DNA of 64,000 nt from JADLGL01 sp050184415 (GCA_050184415.1 JBFXAJ010000006.1:1-64000); one strand, 5' to 3'. Counted from the stretch's first letter, positions 26,648-35,035 are shown. A program made the numbers and translations. Notes: generated from the sequence alone by a model not told the origin.

Positions 26648-29158
26648 CTATCTCCTGATCGGATTGGCCGTCGCGGCGATCGCCGGGGGCTGAAAGCCCT
26701 TTACCTCTGCCCGCGGATCGAAGGCACGCAGCCGCAGCGCGTTGCCGACCACGAAAACACTGGACAGCGCCATGGCCGCCGCGGCGAGGATCGGGGTCAG
26801 TTGGACGTTCGCGACCGGATAGAGAACGCCGGCCGCGATCGGGATAAGCGCCGCGTTGTAGGCGAATGCCCAGAAGAGGTTCTGCCGGATGTTGCGAAGG
26901 GTCATGCGGGACATGGCGACGGCGCGTCCAACGCCGTCGAGATTGCCTGAAACAAGAACCACCTCGGCCGCCTCGATGGCGACATCGGTGCCGGTGCCCA
27001 TTGCAATGCCAACATCCGCCTCCGCTAGCGCCGGTGCGTCGTTGATGCCGTCTCCAGCAAAGGCGAGCGGTCCATCCTCCTTGAGTGTACGGATGGCCAA
27101 CAGCTTCCCGGCCGGATCGACGCCGGCGATGACTTCGTCCAACCCGGTGGCACGCGCAACCGCCCGAGCGGTGCGTTCGTGGTCGCCGGTGATCATGGCA
27201 ACGCGGAGTCCCATTGCCTTGAGGCGCGCGATCACCGCACCGGCATTCGGCTTGATCGGATCGGCGACCGCCAGGACAGCCGCGAGGCGCCCGTCCACCG
27301 CGACGTAGAAGGTGCTGCGCCCCTCATCCGCCAGTCTCATCGCCTCCGCCGACAGCGGGCCGGTCGCTATCCCCCATCGCTCGAGCAGGCGCTCGCCGCC
27401 AATGACGACATCGCGTCCGGCGACACTGGCACGGACGCCGAGGCCCGTGTGGACGTCGACCCTCGTGGGAGCAGCCAGATTGAGACCGCGGTCGATGGCG
27501 CCATCGACCACCGCCTTGCCGAAGGGATGCTCCGTCCTCCCTTCCGCCGCAGCGGCGAGCGAGAGCACTTCTTCCGGTGAGAACCCTGCAGCGGTAACGA
27601 CGTCGGTCAGCGTCGGCCGGCCGACCGTCAGCGTCCCGGTCTTGTCGAAGGCAACCATGCGGACCGTGCTTAGGCCCTGTAGGGCATCGCCACGCCGGAA
27701 CAGGATGCCGAGCTCGGCCGCCCGGCCCGTCCCGACGAGGATCGATGTCGGCGTAGCCAGGCCCATGGCGCAGGGGCACGCGATGATGAGGACCGCCACG
27801 GCCGCCACCACCGCCGAACCGAGGTCCGATCCGGACGCCAGCCATGCGGCGAAGGTGAGAGCGGCCACGGCCATGACGACGGGAACGAACCAGCCGGTGA
27901 CGCGGTCGACCAGGGCCTGGATCGGCAGCTTCCCGGCCTGGGCGCCTTCGACCAGCCGGACGATACCGGCGAGCATTGTGCCCGCTCCAACCTCGGTGGC
28001 TCTGAAGGTGAACGCGCCGGCTTGGTTGATGCTGCCGCCGACGACGCGGCTTCCCGGTTCCTTCACCACGGGCATCGGCTCGCCGGTGAGGATCGATTCG
28101 TCGACAAAGGACTGGCCGTCGGTGACGACGCCGTCGGTCGGAATACGCTCCCCGGGGCGCACCTGGATTAGATCGCCGACGAGGAGCTGCTCGACGGGCA
28201 CCTCCTCGACGGAGCCGCTGCGTTCGACACGGGCGGACTTCGGCGCCAGGCGGACGAGCCGGCCGATCGCTTCGGAGGCGCGGCCCCGGGCGCGTCCCTC
28301 AAGGGTCCGGCCGAGGAGGATCAGCGTGACGATGACCGCCGAGGCTTCAAAATAGATCCCCGCCCCCTGAGGAACGGCGCCGGGCATGAGCGTCACCACG
28401 GCCGAGTACAGGAACGCCGCGCCGGCGCCGATTGCGACAAGGGCGTTCATGTCCGGCTTCAGCCGCGCCAGCGAGCGGAACCCTAGCGTGAAGAACCGCA
28501 GGCCCGGCCCGAAGAGCACCAGCGCCGACAAAGCGAGTTGCGCATATGCGCTGCCCTTTCCGGGCAGCCACATCATCAGCCAGTCATGGATCGACGGAAC
28601 GACGTGCGGTCCCATGGCGAGGAACACGACCGGCACGGTCAGGATCGCCGCGAGCGCGGTCCGCCATGTGAGGGCGGTCAGCGCAGCTTCCCTTTTATCG
28701 GCAATCCTGTCGGCGGCTTCGTCCATGTGGCGGACGGCCGTGTAGCCCTCGGCGGCGATCGCGGCGGCGAGCAGCTCATCCGGCGCCTGGCCGGTTAGTC
28801 GGGTCACGGTCGCCCGGTTCGTCGCAAGGTTGACCGCAACGTCGGTCACGCCCGGAACGGCCTTGAGCGCACGCTCGACCGCCGAAACGCAGGACGCGCA
28901 GTGCATCCCCTCGACATCGAACTCGGCGGTGGCGGTGCCGACCGTATAGCCGGCCTTCGCGACCGCCTTTCGAACGGCAGCCAAATCCGGCGCCCCGGAA
29001 AACGACACCTGGGCGTCGTCGGTGGCAAGGTTGACGTTGACCTTCGAGACCCCGGGCACCGAGGCGATCGCTTTCTCGACATGCGCAACGCACGACGCGC
29101 AGGTCATCCCAACCACCGGGATAGAGAGCTGGTGCAAAGGACGGAGGGGCATAGTCAT
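26648..29158 (-). CDS. copA: CopA-type copper-exporting P1B ATPase
   Basis: An 836-residue Cu(I)/Ag(I) exporter. Two N-terminal HMA domains carry GMTCASC (C20, C23) and GMHCASC (C87, C90). The membrane site is CPC (461-463), the P1B-1 type. Catalytic features are TGEP (358-361), DKTGT with D505 and GDGINDAPAL. The ATG at 29158 is preferred, since the longer frame (29215) starts inside the CueR-type promoter. It forms an operon with cueR. It differs from the neighbouring CPH-type pump, so the island carries two pump classes that probably differ in oxidation state or metal preference. Confidence 0.95.
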   Translation of the reverse strand: MTMPLRPLHQLSIPVVGMTCASCVAHVEKAIASVPGVSKVNVNLATDDAQVSFSGAPDLAAVRKAVAKAGYTVGTATAEFDVEGMHCASCVSAVERALKAVPGVTDVAVNLATNRATVTRLTGQAPDELLAAAIAAEGYTAVRHMDEAADRIADKREAALTALTWRTALAAILTVPVVFLAMGPHVVPSIHDWLMMWLPGKGSAYAQLALSALVLFGPGLRFFTLGFRSLARLKPDMNALVAIGAGAAFLYSAVVTLMPGAVPQGAGIYFEASAVIVTLILLGRTLEGRARGRASEAIGRLVRLAPKSARVERSGSVEEVPVEQLLVGDLIQVRPGERIPTDGVVTDGQSFVDESILTGEPMPVVKEPGSRVVGGSINQAGAFTFRATEVGAGTMLAGIVRLVEGAQAGKLPIQALVDRVTGWFVPVVMAVAALTFAAWLASGSDLGSAVVAAVAVLIIACPCAMGLATPTSILVGTGRAAELGILFRRGDALQGLSTVRMVAFDKTGTLTVGRPTLTDVVTAAGFSPEEVLSLAAAAEGRTEHPFGKAVVDGAIDRGLNLAAPTRVDVHTGLGVRASVAGRDVVIGGERLLERWGIATGPLSAEAMRLADEGRSTFYVAVDGRLAAVLAVADPIKPNAGAVIARLKAMGLRVAMITGDHERTARAVARATGLDEVIAGVDPAGKLLAIRTLKEDGPLAFAGDGINDAPALAEADVGIAMGTGTDVAIEAAEVVLVSGNLDGVGRAVAMSRMTLRNIRQNLFWAFAYNAALIPIAAGVLYPVANVQLTPILAAAAMALSSVFVVGNALRLRAFDPRAEVKGFQPPAIAATANPIRR

Positions 29159-29184
29159 GGGTGCGGCCTTTCGTTGGCCTCTCT

Positions 29185-29215
29185 CAGATAGAGGTTCCCA
29201 TGATTGGAAGGTCAA
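29185..29215 (-). promoter_or_regulatory. CueR-type promoter of copA-cueR
   Basis: On the minus strand: TTGACC (29210-29215), a 19-bp spacer with the dyad CCTTCC...GGGAACC, and TATCTG (29185-29190). It lies between copA and the divergent DUF305 gene, so CueR could affect both. The predicted start is about 20 bases before the copA ATG. Confidence 0.82.
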
Positions 29216-29325
29216 GAGCTGCTGGACCGGATCGGATTAACTCATTTGTCGCGACCAATAGGTGCGCGCCGGTTTCCTCTTCTTTCCGGACGGAACTTGG
29301 AAGCGGGCTTCTTGTTGGAAAGATC

Positions 29326-29877
29326 ATGAGCGAAGTGTCGAGCGACCACGGATCGAGTCATCGCGCCTCTCACCACGCGGGCTTGGAGCAAGCGGACTCC
29401 GCACGTTCTGCGCACGGCAAACACAGGCGCCCTTACGTGTGGCTTGCGGTCAATCTGGGCCTCAGCCTCATCGCCATGTATTTGCTCATGTTCACCATGA
29501 TCGACAGCTGGAGCGATTTCCGCAACAATTTCAATATGCTCTACATGGCGCTCACGATGTTAGCGCCGATGGGTGCGATCATGCTGGCCACCATGTCCGG
29601 GATGTATCTGAACAAGCGTCTGAACATCGTGCTCTATGCAGGCTTCGCCCTGCTATTCGCGGCGGCGTTTGCCGGGATCAGAACTCAGAGTTTGATCGGC
29701 GACGGTCAGTTCATCGATTCTATGATCCCCCACCACTCGGGTGCGATCCTCATGTGCAATCGGGCTAAACTCGTCGATGCCGAGCTCTTGTCCCTCTGTG
29801 AGACTATCTCACAGGGACAACGTCGGGAAATTGAGCAGATGAACAGCATTGCCGCGCGCCTTGACGGTGGCGGATAG
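29326..29877 (+). CDS. DUF305-domain membrane protein
   Basis: A 183-residue protein. The N-terminal region is His/Ser-rich (SDHGSSHRASHHAG), then come three hydrophobic spans (about 40-65, 75-92 and 100-116), and the C-terminus carries the DUF305 signature FIDSMIPHHSGAILMC. DUF305 proteins bind metals and are often found next to copper genes. The ATG at 29326 follows TTGGAAAGATC. It is divergent from copA across the CueR-type promoter, which suggests copper-linked expression. The N-terminal His cluster on the other side of the membrane could bind metal too. Confidence 0.85.
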   Translation: MSEVSSDHGSSHRASHHAGLEQADSARSAHGKHRRPYVWLAVNLGLSLIAMYLLMFTMIDSWSDFRNNFNMLYMALTMLAPMGAIMLATMSGMYLNKRLNIVLYAGFALLFAAAFAGIRTQSLIGDGQFIDSMIPHHSGAILMCNRAKLVDAELLSLCETISQGQRREIEQMNSIAARLDGGG

Positions 29878-30019
29878 CAGACGAACTGAACCGTGTCTGC
29901 TTGCCGCCGCCGACAGCCGCTCCGGTGATCCGGAAAGACCTCCAACGCGCGGCCCGTTGCGCATCGAGGAGGTGCAGACGCGCTCTCCTCGACTTTTGTT
30001 TGACCGATATTGGCAGTCC

Positions 30020-30211
30020 TCAGCGAGCCGCGTAGCCGATCCGGTCGAGAGCTGCGCGAATGTCCGCAACTGCCGCAGTCGTCTCAACGCTGATCTCCCG
30101 GTGGGGAATATCGGTCTGTACGGTCGCCGTCGGGTCTACGCTGGCGATTGCGCGCGTCACCCGGCCGGCGCAGTTGTTACAATGAAGATTTGGAACTTGA
30201 AGCTTGTACAT
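30020..30211 (-). CDS. copZ: CopZ-like heavy-metal-associated (HMA) protein
   Basis: A 63-residue cytoplasmic metallochaperone. The metal motif is HCNNC (C11, C14) in place of the canonical MTCxxC, with one HMA fold (KLQVPNLHC, then GRVTRAIASVD and DIRAALDRIGY). It probably carries Cu(I) to CopA or to CueR. GGAGG precedes the ATG, and the gene has its own CueR-type promoter. Family members are usually 64-70 residues, so the length is normal. Confidence 0.87.
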   Translation of the reverse strand: MYKLQVPNLHCNNCAGRVTRAIASVDPTATVQTDIPHREISVETTAAVADIRAALDRIGYAAR

Positions 30212-30238
30212 GTCGAACCTCCAGCTTGGTCGACCCCC

Positions 30239-30269
30239 TATATCGGGCTTCCCATCATAGGAAGGTCAA
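30239..30269 (-). promoter_or_regulatory. CueR-type promoter of the CopZ-like gene
   Basis: On the minus strand: TTGACC (30264-30269), a 19-bp spacer with the dyad CCTTCC...GGGAAGC and -10 GATATA (30239-30244), the best -10 of the four. The start codon lies about 21 bases after the predicted transcription start. Confidence 0.83.
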
Positions 30270-30300
30270 GGTCGGCTGCGTCGATTCGATTTTCAGCCAT

Positions 30301-31899
30301 CTACGCAACGGTATACTGGCCCATCATGCCGCGATCCTCGTGCTCAAGGACGTGGCAATGGAACATGAATGGTGCGCTCGCGGGGGCTAGGTCGGTGAAA
30401 TGGACGAGGAGTTCGAGTTCCCCATCAACCAAGACCGTATCCTTCCAGCCGCGGTTCTCCGGCCTCGGTTCACCGCCCTTGTCGCGCACGACCCGGAAAC
30501 GCACGCCGTGGATATGGAACGGGTGTCCCATCATCTCGCCGCCAACGATCCACCGCTCCACCGTCCCGGCCGTCACCTCGTAGTCGATCCAGCCTATGTC
30601 GAAGGGCTGGCCATTAATGCCGAAGACGGGATCCGCTGAAGCGGCCTCGGGCGTTGCCATCCCGGCCATCGGATCGGCCGCCGGCGAGGCCATGCCTGGC
30701 ATGACGTGAGCGGTGTGATCCGCGGGCGCTGCATTCTGGAGCGTCTCGATCAGCGTGCCGCCGGGCGCGGCGACGAGATTGCCCATGTCGTTGAGAGTCA
30801 CCGTGCGGGTCGTGACAGGCTCCGGGAGCGCCTCATCCTGGGTGGCGAACGACGCAGGGATCGATGTGACGGCAGCGGGCAGGTCTCCAGCCGTCTGGAA
30901 CGCCAGGACTTCGAATGGCCCCGTGAACCGTTCCTCGTTCGGAACCATCGCCATATCGTGGGCCATCCCGCCGGCGCCGGTGCCCTCGTCATGCGGGTTG
31001 CTCATCAGAGTAACGGCAGTCCCATTGGAGAAGTCCACCAGAACCTCGGTCCGTTCGCCCGGTGCAAGACGGAGGCGCTCGACGGAAATCGGGGCCGGCA
31101 GAAGACTCTGCTCGGCGGCCACGATGTGGAACGGACGCCGGTCGCTGAAGAAGAAATCGAAGTTCCGCCCGTTGGAGGCGTTGAGAAGGCGGAGTTTTGC
31201 GATGCCCGCCGGCACCGTGGCCGTGGGCTGGATCGCGCCGTTGACGAGGATCGTGTCGCCAAGGAAGCCGTGCATCTTGTCGCCGGCTGTTGGGTCGTAG
31301 GCGGCCCTCCCCGTCTGGTCGAGGCGCTTGTCCTGGACCACGAGAACGAGGTCATCGACGCCGAAATTGACCGGCAGTCCCCGTGTTGCATCTTCGCCGT
31401 CGTCAACAAGGAGGATGCCGGCAAGGCCCATGTAGACGGCCTCGGCAGTCTCGCCATGGACATGGGTGTGGAACCACAGGAATGCCCGCGACTGGTCGAT
31501 GGGCAATGCCGGGCTCCAGGTCTCGCCCGGCGCGATCGGTTGGTGCGGACCGCCATCCACGTCGCCGGGGATCAGGAGCCCGTGCCAGTGCACGGAGATG
31601 GTCCGATCAGTGCTGTTCAGAATCTCGGCCTGGACCGTCGTGCCGCTTCGAACACGAAGCACGGGGCCGAGATAGGGCTGGTTGAACCCGAGCGTCGCCG
31701 AGGAAACCCCGCGCACGAACTCATGCTGGCCCGCAATCGCCTCGAGACGCACGGCCGGGTCTTCCGTGGCATCCTGAAGCACCAGACCCGGGAGCGGCGT
31801 GGTGGCCATGGCCTCCTGAGCGATGGCCCCGCCGGCAAAAGCCTGGACGGTGATCACCGCCGCGCCGCCCGCGAGAAGTTCTCGTCTGGTTAGCTGCAC
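30301..31899 (-). CDS. cueO: CueO-like multicopper oxidase (Tat-exported)
   Basis: A 532-residue periplasmic cuprous oxidase. The Tat signal is QLTRRELLAGGAAVITV and ends near GAIAQEA. Copper ligands are HWHG, WFHTHVHG, HPFHIHG and the C-terminal HCHVLEHEDRGMM. A methionine/histidine-rich segment at about 380-410 (HVMPGMASPAADPMAGM) resembles the Cu(I)-binding insert of CueO. I set the start at the GTG at 31899, preceded by GGAGCGGAG; the ATG at 31935 would lie inside the CueR-type promoter and could not be transcribed from it. The enzyme oxidises Cu(I) to less toxic Cu(II). Confidence 0.9.
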   Translation of the reverse strand: MQLTRRELLAGGAAVITVQAFAGGAIAQEAMATTPLPGLVLQDATEDPAVRLEAIAGQHEFVRGVSSATLGFNQPYLGPVLRVRSGTTVQAEILNSTDRTISVHWHGLLIPGDVDGGPHQPIAPGETWSPALPIDQSRAFLWFHTHVHGETAEAVYMGLAGILLVDDGEDATRGLPVNFGVDDLVLVVQDKRLDQTGRAAYDPTAGDKMHGFLGDTILVNGAIQPTATVPAGIAKLRLLNASNGRNFDFFFSDRRPFHIVAAEQSLLPAPISVERLRLAPGERTEVLVDFSNGTAVTLMSNPHDEGTGAGGMAHDMAMVPNEERFTGPFEVLAFQTAGDLPAAVTSIPASFATQDEALPEPVTTRTVTLNDMGNLVAAPGGTLIETLQNAAPADHTAHVMPGMASPAADPMAGMATPEAASADPVFGINGQPFDIGWIDYEVTAGTVERWIVGGEMMGHPFHIHGVRFRVVRDKGGEPRPENRGWKDTVLVDGELELLVHFTDLAPASAPFMFHCHVLEHEDRGMMGQYTVA

Positions 31900-31926
31900 T
31901 GCCTTCTCCGCTCCGTATTTGGAACG

Positions 31927-31957
31927 GCCGTACACGTTGCAACAGTTGGAAGGTCAA
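31927..31957 (-). promoter_or_regulatory. CueR-type promoter of the multicopper oxidase
   Basis: On the minus strand: TTGACC (31952-31957), a 19-bp spacer with CCTTCCAAC...GTTGCAACG, and -10 TACGGC (31927-31932). The dyad is less perfect than in the other three. The predicted start is about 20 bases before the GTG at 31899, matching the spacing of the other operators. Confidence 0.75.
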
Positions 31958-32679
31958 GCCGGATCGCCGCCTGCGCGTTGCGCATGGGCTTAGCTGCGAA
32001 GACGGCCGTCAATGGCGTCCTTCGCATACGACTACGAGCAAGCAAGCGACCACCATCGCATTGTTCCAACACTGGCGACCGAGCCCTATCCAAACATTCC
32101 GGATCCAATACCGCTCGAACGCCAAGGAGGTCCCAGTACCAAAAGGTCGCGCTCGGAAGTATTGAGGCGCCTCGCCTGCCTCCAATGTTACCAACCCAGC
32201 GCAGCCTTGCACAACGCATGTCCGCGGGGCGGAAGCGGACACTTGCTCCGCAAGACGATGGCAGGAAGGATGAGTCCAGTCATTGAGGATGCATGCGCCG
32301 TTGAACCGCGAGTACCTGACTTATACCAGTGACTGGTTTCTCGAGTCCCTCCTTGTCAGTGCAATGCAGCAACCTCGTTGCCGCGCCCCGTAGGAATTGA
32401 CCGGTGTTTCCCCGCCTTCGGCACAGAAGCGATCACGGTCCTGGTTTGGGGGACCCTTACTTATCAGGTGTTTCGCACCACCTGGCGACAGCAGCCCGGC
32501 CTAGGACCTGCCCGGCTGCGAACTATATGTCCAGGCTACTCCCAGCAGAACTCAGATGTTGGGACGCGGCGGCGCTCCTCGAGCCAAACTTTCCATCCGA
32601 CAGATTCTGCAACTAGTCTAAGAAATGTAAGAACAGTGGCAAGACAACCTGGTTTAGGCATCCGCATTGGCGATGCAGG
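31958..32679. other. Gene-free island DNA, about 720 bp
   Basis: Only short frames occur here on both strands and none shows a recognisable domain, signal peptide or convincing ribosome-binding site. The base composition is visibly less GC-rich near 32.5-32.7 kb (TAGTCTAAGAAATGTAAGAA). No transposase, integrase or RNA gene remnant is evident by eye. It may be decayed foreign DNA. Confidence 0.45.
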
Positions 32680-33243
32680 TTAGGCGGGTCCGCCGAGACC
32701 TCGCATGATCATGTCGACCAACAGCTGCGCTTGTGCCCGTGAGGATAGCCCCGCTTCAATTGCTCCGAGGGCGAAGTGCGCGCGCAGCCGAGCACTCACG
32801 CTGCGATCCAACTCCCCTGCCTCGATGGCAGCCGCCACGATTCCAGTGACGAAATCCAGAAGGTGCTGCTGCGCCTCATGGATGTGCGGCATGGCATGCA
32901 GGAGCCGGCCCAAACGTGCATCGTGCTCACGATTCCCACGATTTGTATACGAAAGTAGGACCTCTCTCAGTCCCTCAATCGGGCTAGCGTATCGCGCTCG
33001 TACCAATTCCAGTTCATATAGATGAGCAGCGATCTGTCGGCGATGCCAGCTCGCTAGGATATCTTCAACATCTTTGAAATACTTGTATAGTGTGGCGCGG
33101 CCAATCCCTGCTTCCTGCGCGATACGTGCCATGGTGAGCGCGTGGATACCCTCGGTCGTAGCAATTGCTACGGCGCGGTCCATAACAGTCTCAGCAACTG
33201 CACTCCGATGCGCTTCGAGCGAGTCGTGCCAGAGTTTGGGCAT
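32680..33243 (-). CDS. TetR-family transcriptional repressor
   Basis: A 187-residue regulator. The helix-turn-helix is at about residues 27-58 (TTEGIHALTMARIAQEAGIG, then RATLYKYFKD), the typical TetR N-terminus, with a variable ligand domain after it. The ATG at 33243 is chosen, because the longer frame (to 33480) has no conserved residues and covers the divergent gene. It is divergent from a two-gene membrane operon. A dyad in the intergenic region overlaps the operon's -35 box, so repression is likely. The ligand is unknown. Confidence 0.88.
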   Translation of the reverse strand: MPKLWHDSLEAHRSAVAETVMDRAVAIATTEGIHALTMARIAQEAGIGRATLYKYFKDVEDILASWHRRQIAAHLYELELVRARYASPIEGLREVLLSYTNRGNREHDARLGRLLHAMPHIHEAQQHLLDFVTGIVAAAIEAGELDRSVSARLRAHFALGAIEAGLSSRAQAQLLVDMIMRGLGGPA

Positions 33244-33272
33244 GACTAAAGGGTGCCACGCGCGCGGTAGGA

Positions 33273-33318
33273 TGTCGAGACAAGGTGTCTTGACATAGCG
33301 ACACTGTGTATCGATAAA
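33273..33318 (+). promoter_or_regulatory. Promoter with overlapping TetR-type operator
   Basis: TGTCGAGACA (33273-33282) and TGTCTTGACA (33286-33295) form a near-perfect inverted repeat, one mismatch, spaced by AGG. The right arm contains a consensus -35 TTGACA (33290-33295), and a 17-bp spacer leads to -10 GATAAA (33313-33318). A bound TetR dimer would block RNA polymerase. This promoter serves the membrane operon starting at 33346. Confidence 0.75.
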
Positions 33319-33345
33319 TGCCGGCCTCTGCCCGAGGAGGAGTTT

Positions 33346-33486
33346 ATGGCACGCGCAGCGACCGGGATGCCCGGATGGGTCAGGTTTCTCATTGGCATTG
33401 CCATTGCTGGTGTGGTGCTGGCGATCGTCCTCATGGCGATGGGCCATGGTCCCTGGCAGCACGGCGCCATGGGACCTCATGGATGA
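33346..33486 (+). CDS. 46-residue membrane peptide with a His/Met-rich tail
   Basis: A short reading frame with GAGGAGG upstream of its ATG. It encodes one hydrophobic segment (VRFLIGIAIAGVVLAIVLMA) and a C-terminal tail GHGPWQHGAMGPHG containing three His and a Met. Its stop overlaps the next gene's start (ATGA), so the two are translationally coupled and the short gene is credible. The tail composition suggests metal binding, possibly copper given the island (inference). It is absent from simple gene predictions because of its length. Confidence 0.65.
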   Translation: MARAATGMPGWVRFLIGIAIAGVVLAIVLMAMGHGPWQHGAMGPHG

Positions 33487-33995
33487 GGCTAACCGCTCCG
33501 TGGCGGAAGCTGCTGCTCGTAATGCATGTGACGAGTTCCATCGGCTTTCTCGGTGCTGTGGCGGGATTCCTAGCGTTGGCGCTGGCGGGCCTTCTAAGCG
33601 TCGACACCGAGCTTGCGGAAGGCCTCTACATGGCCATGCGAGTGCTCACATGGGGGGTGGTCGTACCGCTTGCGGCGCTGTCGCTTGTTATCGGCGTGGT
33701 CCAGTCCGTCGTGACACCATGGGGCCTGTTTCGTCACTACTGGATCATCGTCAAACTCGCGCTGACGATCTTCGCATTGGCCGTGCTGCTGTTGCAGACC
33801 TCGACAATCGACGCTCTCGCGGTCGCGGCGAGAACGGGGAACCTTGCCAATTTCGTCGGTGGACGGCTCTCCATGGTCCTGCATGGCAGCGGCGGCCTCC
33901 TCGTGCTGCTGTTCGCCACGGTGCTCTCGATCTACAAGCCGCGCGGCATGACCGCTTATGGTGTCCGAGCTCTCGCAGCGAGGAGCGCCGAATAG
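33483..33995 (+). CDS. Four-span integral membrane protein (DUF2269-like)
   Basis: A 170-residue membrane protein with about four hydrophobic segments and the motifs RKLLLVMHVTSSIGFLGAVAGFLALA, VVVPLAALSLVIGVVQSV and GLFRHYWIIVKLALT. It resembles DUF2269-type or related small membrane proteins common in actinobacteria and alphaproteobacteria. Conserved His in the first and third segments could bind haem or metal. It is co-translated with the 46-residue peptide and probably repressed by the divergent TetR gene. Its function is unknown. Confidence 0.75.
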   Translation: MRLTAPWRKLLLVMHVTSSIGFLGAVAGFLALALAGLLSVDTELAEGLYMAMRVLTWGVVVPLAALSLVIGVVQSVVTPWGLFRHYWIIVKLALTIFALAVLLLQTSTIDALAVAARTGNLANFVGGRLSMVLHGSGGLLVLLFATVLSIYKPRGMTAYGVRALAARSAE

Positions 33996-34041
33996 CAAAC
34001 GGCCCGTTGCGCCCGAGGCACGGCAGTGCGCCCGCCGTTCA

Positions 34042-34935
34042 TCAGCTACGATACCTCAACGCGTTGACTATGATCTCGAATGCCGGAAGATTTTGGCGCC
34101 GCGAGGGGTAGTAGAGGAAATACCCATCGAAGAAGGGAGACCAATCGTCCAGCACCTGAACGAGCGAGCCCGATGCGATGTGCCGCTCTGCGATGTCTTC
34201 CGGGACGTAGGCGATGCCATAGTCGTTCACGGCGGCGTCGATCATCGCGTAGGAATTGTTGAATGTGAGTTGACCGCTCACCCGCACGCGCAGTTCCTGC
34301 CCGTCCTTCTCGAATTCCCAGGCATAGAGTCCCCCCGCGCTTTCGTGGCGCATGTTGATGCAGCGGTGCCGGATGAGACCTTGCGGATGGTCCGGTACGC
34401 CCTTTTCTGCGAGATAGACGGGCGACGCCACCGCAACCAATCGCCAGTCCGGGCCAATGCGGACCGCGATCATGTCCTTCTCGATGCTCTCCCCGAGCCG
34501 GACGCCGGCGTCGTAGCCTTCCTCGACGATATTGCGGAAGGTGTTGTCCAGGATCAGTTCGACGCTGATGTCGGGATAGGCGCCGAGAACCGGCTTCAGC
34601 TTCGGCCAAACGACGCTTTCAAGGGCATGGTCGGACAGAGTCAGCCGGATCGAGCCTGACGGCTTTTCACGCAGCGCCGTCAGCGCCGCGATCTCGTCCT
34701 CGATCTCGGCGATGCGGGGCGTGATCGTCTGCAACAGCCGCTCGCCCGCTGCCGTCGTTGCGACGTTCCGGGTCGTCCGCGTCAGGAGCCGCAGGCCCAT
34801 ACGGTCCTCGAGCTGCTTGATCGCGTAGCTGAGCGTTGACTGCGCCACGCCGAGCCTCGCCGCGGCCCTGGTGAAGCTGCGCTCTTCGGCAACGGCTTGA
34901 AACCAAGTCAGTTGGTTGAAGTCGGTTCGTGCCAT
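34042..34935 (-). CDS. LysR-family transcriptional regulator
   Basis: A 297-residue regulator of the CrgA/DsdC-like subgroup. The DNA-binding helix is at residues 6-63 (FNQLTWFQAVAEERSFTRAAARLG, then VAQSTLSYAIKQLEDRMGLRLL), followed by the effector domain with DAGVRLGESIEKDMIAVR. It is divergent from a set of genes for alcohol dehydrogenase and aldo/keto reductase, the usual genetic context of this subgroup, which probably it controls. Confidence 0.9.
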   Translation of the reverse strand: MARTDFNQLTWFQAVAEERSFTRAAARLGVAQSTLSYAIKQLEDRMGLRLLTRTTRNVATTAAGERLLQTITPRIAEIEDEIAALTALREKPSGSIRLTLSDHALESVVWPKLKPVLGAYPDISVELILDNTFRNIVEEGYDAGVRLGESIEKDMIAVRIGPDWRLVAVASPVYLAEKGVPDHPQGLIRHRCINMRHESAGGLYAWEFEKDGQELRVRVSGQLTFNNSYAMIDAAVNDYGIAYVPEDIAERHIASGSLVQVLDDWSPFFDGYFLYYPSRRQNLPAFEIIVNALRYRS

Positions 34936-34975
34936 GCAGCCGCTCTATGGGGTCTACAAAGCAGACTAATCGACG

Positions 34976-34985
34976 TTATCGATAA
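34976..34985. promoter_or_regulatory. Palindrome TTATCGATAA between lysR and dehydrogenase genes
   Basis: A perfect 10-bp palindrome about 40 bases upstream of the lysR start and 50 bases before the next plus-strand gene. It is a plausible LysR-binding half of the divergent promoter, but short palindromes are common by chance. Confidence 0.4.
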
Positions 34986-35035
34986 GTCCAATCCGATTTA
35001 CAGGCCTAATCGCAGGAAACCTGAGGGACTAACTC

